Of a DNA stretch of 21,606 nt, positions 14,130-21,606 are shown piece by piece. Numbering within the stretch: the stretch's first letter is position 1; each line of letters starts with the position of its first letter. The notes under the pieces were generated by a model that did not search any database, was not told the origin of the DNA, and worked only from the letters and a program-made list of their open reading frames with translations. Source of the DNA: CAZQYC01 sp043746555 (lineage in GTDB: Bacteria > Pseudomonadota > Gammaproteobacteria > Steroidobacterales > Steroidobacteraceae). Location: the NCBI GenBank assembly GCA_043746555.1, contig JAYTQU010000294.1:1-21606 (forward strand), read 5' to 3'. Position numbers and translations under genes: made by a program.

Positions 14130-15812
14130 ATGTACACGCAGTTTTTCGGCCTAAAAGAAAAGCCTTTCGCCATCACGCCCGATCCGCGTTATCTCTTCAT
14201 GAGCGAGCGGCACGCGGAGGCGTTGGCGCATTTGATGTACGGCATCAACGAAGCCGGTGGCTTTGTGCAGCTCACCGGCGAGATCGGCGCGGGCAAAACA
14301 ACGTTGGTCCGCGCACTGCTCGAACAACTGCCGCCGCACGCCGATGTCGCAGTGATATTGAATCCACGCGTGACCCCGCACGAATTGTTGTTGACCATCT
14401 GTCAGGAAATCGGCGTCACCGTGCCGGAACATTCGACCGATAGTTCCAAGGCGTTGGTCGATGCGTTGAACGAACACTTGCTTGCCGCACATGCCAAAGG
14501 CCGGCGCGTAATCGTGATCGTAGACGAAGCGCAAAACTTAAGTGTGGATACGTTGGAACAAGTTCGGTTGCTCACCAATCTCGAAACGGCGAGCGCCAAA
14601 CTTTTGCAAATTATTTTGATCGGTCAACCGGAACTGCGCGATGTGTTAGCGACCAGCGGTCTTAAACAGTTGGCGCAACGCATCACCGGTCGTTATCACT
14701 TGGAGCCGCTGTCGCGCAGAGAATCCCTCGCGTATATCAAACATCGACTCAAGATCGCGGACGCGACCGTCGATATATTCACCGACCGCGCACTGCGTGA
14801 AGCGCATCGCGTGAGTCACGGCGTACCGCGCGTGATCAATGTCATTTGCGATCGCGCATTACTTGGCGCCTATAGCGAGGATCGACATCGTATCGATACG
14901 GCCTTGGTCCGTCGCGCCGCCGGCGAAGTGCTCGGTCGCACGCTCGCTCCCGGATGGATTGCATGGGCTGGTGGAGTGACGGCGGTAGCGGGAATTGCGA
15001 TGTTGGCGTTCGCAGGCATTCTATTGCTCAATCGCCCGCCTCAATCGCCCGCTATTGTTTTGCAAGCGATTGCACCCTCCGTCGCAGCGACAATACCCGA
15101 CGTTGCGCAGCGCGAACCTACGGCGTTAAATGTCGCGTCACTGTTGCAAACACCCACATCGACAACCGATACCGATCGCGCATTTGTCACCTTGCTTGCG
15201 CTATGGGGGGCGAAGCTCGAAGCAAACGATCAGCGACCTTGCGATCAAGCGGCTCGACAAGGATTGGAGTGCGTCTATCAAAAAGGATCGTGGGGACAGT
15301 TGCGCATGCTGAATCGTCCGGCGATCTTGACGCTGACCGATGATGCCGGCGCCGCGCATCGCGCCGTGTTGGTGAAACTCGCGGATGAGACGGCGCGAAT
15401 CGATTTGGGCGATGGGACGCGCAACGTCACGCTTGCTTCGTTATCGCGATATTGGTTGGGCGATTATTTAATTGTGTGGCGACCCCAAGCGCTTGGCCAA
15501 TCGCTCGGCCAACGTGTGCTCTCGCTCGGCATGCAAGGCAGTGAAATTCGGTCGTTACGAAACAATCTGGAATCCTTGCGCGGCGAAGCGAAACTCAAAG
15601 CCGACGAAACACCAGACTACTTCGACGAAGCACTCGCGCGCGATGTGCAAGCGTTTCAGCGCGAGCATCGTCTCACCGTCGACGGCATTGCCGGCGTGCA
15701 AACGCAGATCGTGCTCGATAGCATCGTCAACGCCGCCAACGCGCCGCGACTGCTCGATTCCGTTGAAACGGGAGCCGGCGTGCAAAACGACAACGGGAGA
15801 AAATCCTCGTGA
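14130..15812 (+). CDS. gspA: GspA/ExeA-type AAA ATPase of type II secretion
   Basis: A 560-residue inner-membrane protein. The AAA domain (1-270) has the opening MYTQFFGLKEKPFAITPDP, Walker A GEIGAGKTT at 50-58, Walker B VIVIVDEAQNL at about 127-137 and an RVINVICDRALL segment near 234-245. A membrane helix spans about 276-300. The periplasmic part contains a C39-peptidase-like but apparently non-catalytic region (about 345-450: LLALWGAKLE to DYLIVWRPQ) and a peptidoglycan-binding domain (about 465-535: FDEALARDVQAFQREHRLTVDGIAGVQT). GspA with GspB helps move and insert the secretin through the cell wall. It overlaps gspB by 4 bases (GTGA). No ribosome binding site is evident before ATG 14130. 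Confidence 0.93.
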   Translation: MYTQFFGLKEKPFAITPDPRYLFMSERHAEALAHLMYGINEAGGFVQLTGEIGAGKTTLVRALLEQLPPHADVAVILNPRVTPHELLLTICQEIGVTVPEHSTDSSKALVDALNEHLLAAHAKGRRVIVIVDEAQNLSVDTLEQVRLLTNLETASAKLLQIILIGQPELRDVLATSGLKQLAQRITGRYHLEPLSRRESLAYIKHRLKIADATVDIFTDRALREAHRVSHGVPRVINVICDRALLGAYSEDRHRIDTALVRRAAGEVLGRTLAPGWIAWAGGVTAVAGIAMLAFAGILLLNRPPQSPAIVLQAIAPSVAATIPDVAQREPTALNVASLLQTPTSTTDTDRAFVTLLALWGAKLEANDQRPCDQAARQGLECVYQKGSWGQLRMLNRPAILTLTDDAGAAHRAVLVKLADETARIDLGDGTRNVTLASLSRYWLGDYLIVWRPQALGQSLGQRVLSLGMQGSEIRSLRNNLESLRGEAKLKADETPDYFDEALARDVQAFQREHRLTVDGIAGVQTQIVLDSIVNAANAPRLLDSVETGAGVQNDNGRKSS

Positions 15813-16486
15813 GTTTTATTCTCGATGCCTTGCGAAAATCCGAACATGCGCGACAACATCTGGGTGGCGCTACATTGGCGGAGCTGCCGCTGGGTCGTCG
15901 CACTCGTGGACAACCCTGGTGGGTCTATGCGCTGGCCGCATTGTTAGTCGTCAATTTGAGTGTGCTTATGATGGTGCTGCTACGGAACGAAAAACAATCG
16001 ACGAGCATCGTGCAATCGCCGCCGCCGATGGCAACACCGATTGCACCGGCTGCGGCCCCGACCATGGTTCCATCGACTCCATCGATGCTCCTATCTACGA
16101 CACCACCAGCGACACCACCGACGCTGGCAGATGAAGCGACACCACCCGCCGAAGTCGAATACGAAACCGTCCCACGCAGCGAATCGCCATTGGCGTTTGC
16201 ATCGACAAGCAATGTACCCGATGGTCCAGCATTAGTTCGTCGCCTCGATAACACCAACACCGCGACGCAAGCCATTCCGATGGCCACGACAACAAATGGA
16301 TTTCCGGTACTGCACATCGACATGCACGTTTACGCAATAAACGCCAAAGACCGATTTGTAATTATCAACATGCATAAGTATGTCGAAGGCGACACACTCA
16401 CCGAAGGCCCGGAGATCGACGAGATCACGCCGGATGGCGTTACGCTCTTTTACAAGGGCCAGAAACTAAGTCTGCCGAGGCCGTAG
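15809..16486 (+). CDS. gspB: General secretion pathway protein B
   Basis: A 225-residue inner-membrane protein. It opens with MSFILDALRKSEHARQ, the standard GspB start, followed by one membrane helix (about 38-59) and a long Pro/Thr/Ala-rich periplasmic linker (60-165). The C-terminal T2SSB domain includes VLHIDMHVYAINAKDRFVII and GDTLTEGPEIDEITPDG, ending in YKGQKLSLPRP. GspB partners GspA in secretin assembly. The start is GTG 15809 overlapping the gspA stop, with GGGAG at 15794-15798. Translational coupling with gspA is likely. No further gsp gene follows within the window. Confidence 0.93.
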   Translation: MSFILDALRKSEHARQHLGGATLAELPLGRRTRGQPWWVYALAALLVVNLSVLMMVLLRNEKQSTSIVQSPPPMATPIAPAAAPTMVPSTPSMLLSTTPPATPPTLADEATPPAEVEYETVPRSESPLAFASTSNVPDGPALVRRLDNTNTATQAIPMATTTNGFPVLHIDMHVYAINAKDRFVIINMHKYVEGDTLTEGPEIDEITPDGVTLFYKGQKLSLPRP

Positions 16487-16597
16487 CGGATTCGGCGTTG
16501 GGCCGCAATTGCCGATTACTACATCCATGTGGGTCATAGCTATGGATTGAAGGAAGAGCAAGCGAGACATGCTCATAACGTCGTTAGCACCGCGATA

Positions 16598-16680
16598 GGT
16601 TTGGCGCGCATACACCGTGTCTTGATAACAACAACCGCCAATGTCTTGAATAGCCATCATGAAACCGCTCGCGCCAAACC
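16598..16680. repeat. 11-bp perfect inverted repeat enclosing 61 bases
   Basis: GGTTTGGCGCG (16598-16608) and CGCGCCAAACC (16670-16680) are exact inverse complements. The 61-base interior has no evident gene. It could be a long hairpin, the ends of a tiny non-autonomous element, or chance. Confidence 0.5.
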
Positions 16681-16870
16681 GCCCTGTGAGAAATGCGGGT
16701 TAAGTGCCATTCGTGGATGGCCGACGTAATCAGCACCTTGTTGACATCGTTGTAAGTTTGGCACTGTTTGTGTTTGAGAGTGATAGGGGGAATCAGTACC
16801 CGTTTAAGTCATTGCACCGCAGCGATGCGGACTTGTCATCTCACGGTCATCGACAGGAAAGAGAATTCAG

Positions 16871-16899
16871 TTGACAGTGTTTTCCGAATGTGCGATTTT
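16871..16899 (+). promoter_or_regulatory. Candidate sigma-70 promoter upstream of the fibronectin-III gene
   Basis: TTGACA (16871-16876) matches the -35 consensus exactly and is followed, after 17 bases, by GATTTT (16894-16899), a weak -10. Another exact TTGACA at 16741-16746 has only CTGTTT at the right distance. A start near 16905 would leave a leader of about 280 bases before the gene. Confidence 0.3.
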
Positions 16900-17186
16900 T
16901 TCACCCAACGGCGAATGCTTCGACGCTAATTCCATTGAGGACACGGGGCTTCGATACTGTTGAAGGAGTCAAGGGCTCCTATGTAGAACGAAGGGTGGGA
17001 ATGGAGTGCAAGGGAGCTTGCATCCGCAATCTTTCCCGACAATTTCTTTCTCTCGGACTTGGCACCTTTTGCGCCAAGCACTCTATTGGCTTGACCAGCA
17101 TTGCATTGACTGCGAATTAAGAAGATCTGATTGCGATAAAGATGGGACAGCGAACGCATTGAAAACCGTACCCAGAGGGACAGAAG

Positions 17187-18716
17187 ATGGGCGATACAGT
17201 CACAGTTAAATTGGAGTTTTCAAATAGGGAGTGGAAGAGCGCATCGCAATCAACCTGTCGGCCCTATGCCCCCACTCGGTCTGTCGGTGCGCGCTTTGCG
17301 ATGATTCGCGGATTCGCCGCGGTCCTGGGTTGCTTGGGGCTGATCGACGTTGCGCAAGCAGCAATTGGCTACGTCCAAGGAACCTATGCCTCTATCAATC
17401 CGGCGTCATCGGTGACGGTGACCTACGGCAATGCGCAACAAGTAGGCGACCTCAATGTCGTCATCGTCGGGTGGTACGACTCGACCTCCGATGTGGCCTC
17501 GGTGGTGGACAGCCAAGGGAACAATTATGTGCGCGCCGTTGGGCCGACGAAGTATCCCGACATCGCGACGCAATATATTTACTATGCCAAAAACATTGTC
17601 GCGGTAGCGCCGGCCTCGAATTCCGTCACGGTCACCTTCACGAATAGCGTGAGCTACGCGGATGTACGCGTTGCCGAGTACAGCGGCATCGATGCCGTCG
17701 ATCCCTTGGACATCGGGTCCGGTGACAGCGGTAGTAGCAATGACATGAGTAGTGGTTTTGCCACGACCGCGAACGCCAACGATCTTCTGGTCGGCGGCAA
17801 TTTCATTTGCTCCAATACCGACGGCGTGGGCACAGGTTACACGCAGCGCATGATCACGTTGTTCTCGCAGATTGTCGCGGATCGGGCCGCGACTACCGCC
17901 GGAAGCTATGATGCTTCGGCCCATCAAGATAGCGCGTGTTGGTGGGTGATGCAGATGGCGGCGTTCAGGGCAGCGACGACTGGAGGCGGCGATACGGAAG
18001 CGCCCACGGCGCCGTCGGGGTTGGGCGCCATTGCCGCATCGAGTACACAAATAAATTTGAGTTGGACGGCATCGACCGACAATGTGAGCGTGACGGGATA
18101 CAAAATCGAACGCTGCCAAGGAGCGGGTTGTTCGACGTTTACGCAGATTGCGACACCAACGGGAACGACCTATAGCGATACCGGACTCACGGCATCCACC
18201 AGCTACACCTATCGCGTGCGCGCTACCGACGCGGCGGGCAATTTCAGCCCGTATTCGAGCACTGCGAGCGCGACCACATTAGCAGCGCCGGATACAACAG
18301 CGCCGACGCCACCCTCCGGTTTAGGCGCCACGGCCATATCCGGCACGCAGATCAATTTAAGTTGGACGGCCTCAACCGACAACGTCGCGGTCACCACTTA
18401 CTTACTCGAACGCTGTCAAGGTCCAAGTTGCACGACCTTCGCCCAGATCGCAGCGCCCTCGACCACGACCTATAGCGATACAGCTCTGACGGCCGCAACG
18501 AGTTACACCTATCGCGTCCGCGCCACCGATGCGGCGAGTAACTCGAGTCTCTACTCCAACATCGCCACCGCGGCCACGCAATATGCAGGCCCCATCACCT
18601 TCAGCTACATCTACGACAACTTAGGCCGTATCACCCACGTAAGTGGGTCCGACGGCTCTAGCATTGATTATCAATACGACGCCAATGGAAATGTCACTGT
18701 GATTAAGCGGCAGTAA
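17187..18716 (+). CDS. Secreted fibronectin type III protein ending in one YD repeat
   Basis: A 509-residue exported protein. A canonical signal peptide lies at residues 39-58 (MIRGFAAVLGCLGLIDVAQA, cleavage before AIG). However, the ATG at 17187 has GAGG 8 bases upstream whereas ATG 17301 has none, so a 38-residue extension before the signal is favoured. Residues about 60-260 form a beta-rich domain (GYVQGTYASINPASSVTVTYG to WWVMQMAAFRA) often seen beside FN3 domains; its function is unknown. Two FN3 domains follow (269-368 and 369-468), each with INLSWTASTDN and SYTYRVRATDA. The last 35 residues form a single YD/RHS-type repeat (YIYDNLGRITHVSG, YQYDANGNVT) right before the stop. It precedes a large YD-repeat gene, suggesting a functional or evolutionary link. 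Confidence 0.82.
   Translation: MGDTVTVKLEFSNREWKSASQSTCRPYAPTRSVGARFAMIRGFAAVLGCLGLIDVAQAAIGYVQGTYASINPASSVTVTYGNAQQVGDLNVVIVGWYDSTSDVASVVDSQGNNYVRAVGPTKYPDIATQYIYYAKNIVAVAPASNSVTVTFTNSVSYADVRVAEYSGIDAVDPLDIGSGDSGSSNDMSSGFATTANANDLLVGGNFICSNTDGVGTGYTQRMITLFSQIVADRAATTAGSYDASAHQDSACWWVMQMAAFRAATTGGGDTEAPTAPSGLGAIAASSTQINLSWTASTDNVSVTGYKIERCQGAGCSTFTQIATPTGTTYSDTGLTASTSYTYRVRATDAAGNFSPYSSTASATTLAAPDTTAPTPPSGLGATAISGTQINLSWTASTDNVAVTTYLLERCQGPSCTTFAQIAAPSTTTYSDTALTAATSYTYRVRATDAASNSSLYSNIATAATQYAGPITFSYIYDNLGRITHVSGSDGSSIDYQYDANGNVTVIKRQ
17991..18590 (+). repeat. Tandem duplication of the fibronectin-III coding unit
   Basis: Two 300-base units, beginning at GAT 17991 and GAT 18291, encode the two FN3 domains. 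They share long stretches at DNA level, such as AGTTGGACGGC and CCTATAGCGATAC, with mostly silent or conservative differences. The exact 100-codon period indicates duplication within the gene followed by divergence. Confidence 0.75.
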
Positions 18717-18761
18717 ATAGAGTTAATACGTGATCGCTACGTTTCCGGCGAAGAACGCAAA

Positions 18762-18875
18762 ATGAAATCGGCTAACACGCGTAAATCATATGGTAGACCG
18801 ACTGGGGAGAAAGCACAGATGTTTGGCCAATCGATTCAAGAATTGAACACTCTACCGGCAACACTCGAGGAGTAG
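18762..18875 (+). CDS. Possible small protein immediately upstream of the YD-repeat gene
   Basis: An ATG-initiated 37-codon frame encodes a hydrophilic peptide (opening MKSANTRKSYGRPTGEKAQM, ending ATLEE) and stops 3 bases before the start of the large YD-repeat gene. Its last two Glu codons contain the GAGGAG that serves as that gene's ribosome binding site, an arrangement typical of translational coupling. It has no recognised family, and its own ribosome binding site (GAAGAA region) is weak. It could equally be a chance frame in a leader. Confidence 0.35.
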   Translation: MKSANTRKSYGRPTGEKAQMFGQSIQELNTLPATLEE

Positions 18876-18878
18876 TGT

Positions 18879-21606
18879 ATGAAGCGGTTTTCTGTTTTCA
18901 CTTGCATCAGCGGTGTTGATTTGCGCGAATTGGCGGGCGCGCTCGTCAAGAATGTCTGCGGTCGTTTCAATGCGACTGAAATGGCAGTGCGAGCGCTTAC
19001 CGTGTGCGCCCTTCTGTCCGCATCGGCTAGTCATGCTTGGGATGTATGTGGCGCGCCTGGTGTTGACAATCAAGGAAATCAACCAAATCAAACGACGCCG
19101 GAAGCGCTCTGCACTTTCGATGTTGGGCCCTCCCAACCAATCAATATCATGCCTTTATACGTACTCGGTGGTGGGGGGACTGGAATTACATTTTCATGCG
19201 TACTCAACAACAACACCTCCTCAAACGGTCGAGTGGTGCTTGTTGGTTCAGGGTGTGGCAAAGGCCCGTGCCCATCTGGCTCGTACGCTAATTCGGAGAC
19301 GGGGCAATGTGGTCCAGTCAGTGAAAAAAACAAAGGCCCAAAAAACTGTGCTGGCAACCCCATTAATGTCGGTTGGGGCAATAAATTTCAAAGTGAAACT
19401 GATTACGGTTCGCCACGGCGTACTGGGTTACAACTAACGCGGTACTACAACAGCATGGGGTTCACCGGACCTGCTTCACGCCCGGGCATCCTTCCTTGGG
19501 GTCCACGATGGAGTGATCGTTACCAACGAACTATGCAGCCCGTGAATGGCGTGACAACGGTCTGGCGTCCCAATGGCCAAACGTTCAGTTTCGTTTACAA
19601 CTCCGCTACACGAATTTGGCAGCCCGATGCGGACATAGCATCCGCAGTGACCACGTTACCGAATGGGTCTTTCATTTTTACCGACGCCGAGTCCGGTGAA
19701 GTTGAAACCTATGATGGTTCTTCATTTGCCTTGAGATCAATTATGGCACGTGGTGGCTATACAGAAATACTCACGTATAGCGATGGAACAGGCGGCCCAA
19801 ATGGCGGCTACATACTAGATTCATCATGGAACCGCACTACAGCGGTGTTACCTCCGCTCTATTTGATTCGAGTGGCAGACAGTTTTGGCCGATCCCTGAA
19901 TTTTGGCTATGACGTCAACGGCTATCTCACGCAAATGATTGATCCCAGTGGTGGCATTTATCATTACGTATTCGATGGCAATGGCAATATAACGAAGGTC
20001 ACCTACCCGAATGGCAACTCTCGCACTTATATATATAACGAATCAGCCGATACTGCGGGCATCAATCTCCCCAATGCGTTGACCGGTATCCTCGACGAAA
20101 ATGGCGGACGATTTGCAACCTTCCAATACGATACGCAAGGTCGTGCGATCTCCACCGAGCATGCGATCGGCATCGAAAAGGTTTCCGTTGCCTATGCTAC
20201 AGACGCCACTGGCAACGTCTCCTCTTCGGCCGTCACGGATGCACTGAACATGACGCGAACTTATTCCTTTACTAATATTCTCGGCGTAGCAAGAAATACA
20301 GGTGTTTCTCAGGCCTGTTCTACGTGCGGTGGTTCGGCGTCGCAGAATATAACGTACGATACCAACGGCAACATCGCTAGTCGCACGGACTTTAATGGCG
20401 GCACTACAACCAATGTTTACGACCCCATCCGCAATCTCGAAACCTCCCGCACCGAAGCCTCCGGCACCACCAAAGCTCGCACCATCACCACGCAGTGGCA
20501 CGCAACGTATCGATTGCCCACGTTGATCACCGAGCCGAACCGCACCACCTTACTTACCTACGATACGAGCGGCAATCTCCTGACCCGAACGATCACCGAT
20601 CCGGCGAGCAGTACCGCGCGCACTTGGACGTACACCTACACCGGCTTCGGCCAAGTGTTGACGGCGGATGGTCCGCGCACCGATGTCTCGGACGTCACGA
20701 CCTATACGTATTACACCTGCACCACCGGCTACGAGTGCGGTCAGGTTCAAACGGTCACGGATGCGCTTGGACACGTCACCACCTTCAACAGCTACAACGC
20801 CGCCGGCCAGCCGCTCACCATCACTGATCCTAACGGTGTCGTCACAACGCTGACCTACGATGTGCGGCAGCGATTAACGTCCCGCGCTGTGAACGGGGAG
20901 GTGACCTCGTTCTCGTACTACCCCACGGGTCTTCTGCAGAAAGTGACGCTGCCCGATGGCTCGTTCCTTTTGTATACCTATGACGCCGCGCATCGCCTCA
21001 TTGAGATCGGTGACGCCAATGGCAATCGCATCGTCTACACCCTCGACGCCATGGGCAATCGCACGGCGGAGAATCTCTATGACCCGACGAGCGCCTTGGC
21101 CCGCACACATAGTCGCGCCTTCAATAGCTTGAGTCAGCTGTATCAAGACATCAACGCCGCCAACACCGCCGCGGTCACGACGACGTTCGCCTACGACAAC
21201 AACGGCAATCAAACGACGACCAACGCGCCCTTGGGCCGCAACAGTGCGAATGTGTTCGATGAACTCAATCGCTTAACGCAAGTGACCGACCCGGCGAGCG
21301 GCATCACGCACTACCGCTACGATGCGAATGACAATCTAACCAAAGTCACCGATCCGCGGAGTCTTTCCACGGTCTACACCTACGACAACCTAGGCGACCT
21401 CACGCAACAGGTGAGTCCCGATACCGGCACGAGCACGAACACCTTCGACAGCGCCGGGAACGTAAAAACCAGCACCGATGCGCGCAGTCAATCGGTGATT
21501 TACAGCTACGACGCACTCAACCGCGTGACGAACGCGAGCTACTCCGATCAGACCCTCACCTACACCTACGACAGCGGCGCCAACAGCACCGGCCGCTTAA
21601 CCCAAG
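18879..21606 (+). CDS. Secreted DUF6531/YD-repeat (Rhs-like) protein, 3' end outside the window
   Basis: The frame from ATG 18879 stays open for 909 codons to the right edge. GAGGAG at 18867-18872 supports this start. A signal peptide lies at residues 35-53 (MAVRALTVCALLSASASHA, then WDV), after a 34-residue extension. Residues 107-157 are Cys-containing and unassigned. A DUF6531-like region follows (about 158-230: GNPINVGWGNKFQSETDYGS, LQLTRYYNS). From about residue 330 there are many YD repeats (LNFGYDVNGYLTQM, ITYDTNGNIASRTDFNG, YTYDNLGDLTQQ, YSYDALNRVTNA), which in this family build a hollow beta-shell around a C-terminal toxin or effector. The core-end motif and any toxin or immunity gene lie beyond the edge. 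The first half is AT-richer than the second. Confidence 0.9.
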   Translation, partial: MKRFSVFTCISGVDLRELAGALVKNVCGRFNATEMAVRALTVCALLSASASHAWDVCGAPGVDNQGNQPNQTTPEALCTFDVGPSQPINIMPLYVLGGGGTGITFSCVLNNNTSSNGRVVLVGSGCGKGPCPSGSYANSETGQCGPVSEKNKGPKNCAGNPINVGWGNKFQSETDYGSPRRTGLQLTRYYNSMGFTGPASRPGILPWGPRWSDRYQRTMQPVNGVTTVWRPNGQTFSFVYNSATRIWQPDADIASAVTTLPNGSFIFTDAESGEVETYDGSSFALRSIMARGGYTEILTYSDGTGGPNGGYILDSSWNRTTAVLPPLYLIRVADSFGRSLNFGYDVNGYLTQMIDPSGGIYHYVFDGNGNITKVTYPNGNSRTYIYNESADTAGINLPNALTGILDENGGRFATFQYDTQGRAISTEHAIGIEKVSVAYATDATGNVSSSAVTDALNMTRTYSFTNILGVARNTGVSQACSTCGGSASQNITYDTNGNIASRTDFNGGTTTNVYDPIRNLETSRTEASGTTKARTITTQWHATYRLPTLITEPNRTTLLTYDTSGNLLTRTITDPASSTARTWTYTYTGFGQVLTADGPRTDVSDVTTYTYYTCTTGYECGQVQTVTDALGHVTTFNSYNAAGQPLTITDPNGVVTTLTYDVRQRLTSRAVNGEVTSFSYYPTGLLQKVTLPDGSFLLYTYDAAHRLIEIGDANGNRIVYTLDAMGNRTAENLYDPTSALARTHSRAFNSLSQLYQDINAANTAAVTTTFAYDNNGNQTTTNAPLGRNSANVFDELNRLTQVTDPASGITHYRYDANDNLTKVTDPRSLSTVYTYDNLGDLTQQVSPDTGTSTNTFDSAGNVKTSTDARSQSVIYSYDALNRVTNASYSDQTLTYTYDSGANSTGRLTQ

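Larger units (their letters stand above)
16487..17186. other. 700-base region without a recognisable gene
   Basis: Several short open frames exist on both strands (for example 16466-16660 minus, 16529-16729 plus, 16890-17120 plus, 16926-17159 minus), but none shows a recognisable family, a supported start or convincing codon use. The region holds an 11-bp inverted repeat (16598-16680) and two exact TTGACA hexamers at 16741 and 16871, listed separately or below. It may contain the promoter and leader of the fibronectin-III gene. A decayed gene or a small RNA cannot be excluded. Confidence 0.5.

Noticed and set aside
16466..16660. Minus-strand 64-residue frame with MMAIQDIGGCCYQD
   Set aside because: No recognised family, overlaps the end of gspB, and has no ribosome binding site; left as part of the unexplained gap.
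16751..16775. TGGCAC at about 16760 as a sigma-54 -24 element
   Set aside because: At the correct spacing the sequence is GTGT, not TTGC.
17058..17078. CTTGGC/GCCAAG hairpin, also considered as a sigma-54 promoter (TGGCAC with nearby TTGC)
   Set aside because: The TGGCAC to TTGC spacing is two bases too short for sigma-54, and the stem is only 6 bp with a large loop.
18913..19437. 174-residue plus-strand frame within the YD-repeat gene
   Set aside because: It is in another frame; the 18879 frame stays open for 909 codons and has signal peptide, DUF6531-like and YD motifs.
20043..21212. Minus-strand frames of 112-152 residues opposite the YD repeats
   Set aside because: They are antisense shadows of the repetitive coding sequence without recognisable motifs.

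Overview
The window looks like chromosomal DNA of a free-living, flagellated gammaproteobacterium, possibly on the Xanthomonadales side (inferred from gene content only). It carries gspA-gspB for type II secretion, feoA-feoB with a small Cys-bearing membrane protein, a DegS-like protease, a histone H1-like protein, a chemoreceptor behind a sigma-28-type promoter, and a YD-repeat (Rhs-like) protein. Base composition is moderately GC-rich by eye, with an AT-richer stretch in the first half of the Rhs gene. No tRNA, rRNA, CRISPR array or insertion sequence was recognised.

Layout. (1) 1-907: amrB (MEMO family), leaving the window on the left, diverges from an amrS-like gene that has lost its whole radical-SAM core in frame. 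(2) 1087-4087, plus strand: a Lys/Ala/Pro-rich H1-like protein, a hairpin terminator, a glutathione peroxidase and an LtaS-like membrane phosphotransferase. (3) 9204 down to 4129, minus strand: a likely polycistron glyA - DegS-like protease - feoA - feoB - small Cys-bearing membrane protein, headed by a ZTP (pfl) riboswitch. (4) 9335-10165: a uroporphyrinogen-III synthase-like gene, divergent from glyA and convergent with a single-domain asparaginase and a quinone-oxidoreductase-type dehydrogenase (10191-11753, minus). (5) 11881-12427: the decayed C-terminal half of a Bcr/CflA-type drug efflux transporter. (6) 12428-13936, minus: a chemoreceptor with almost no periplasmic part and a probable Cache sensor at its C-terminus. 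(7) 14130-16486: gspA-gspB, overlapping by 4 nt. (8) 16487-17186: 700 bases with no recognisable gene. (9) 17187 to the right edge: a secreted fibronectin-III protein ending in one YD repeat, a possible 37-residue small ORF, then a large secreted DUF6531/YD-repeat protein that continues past the edge.

How the genes work together. The ZTP riboswitch should raise glyA expression when 10-formyl-tetrahydrofolate runs short (Z nucleotides accumulate). Its conserved 3' strand can pair with the glyA ribosome binding site with a single bulge, so a translational switch can be read from the sequence. Because the genes behind glyA are tightly packed, a folate signal could also reach the protease and ferrous-iron uptake genes; that is inference. 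GspA and GspB form the inner-membrane complex that helps insert the secretin through peptidoglycan; the other gsp genes are not in the window.

Most worth a second look: the riboswitch and its switching helix, the core-less AmrS, the rewired chemoreceptor, and the two adjacent surface-protein genes that both start well upstream of a normal signal peptide. I did not find a clearly new multi-gene system.
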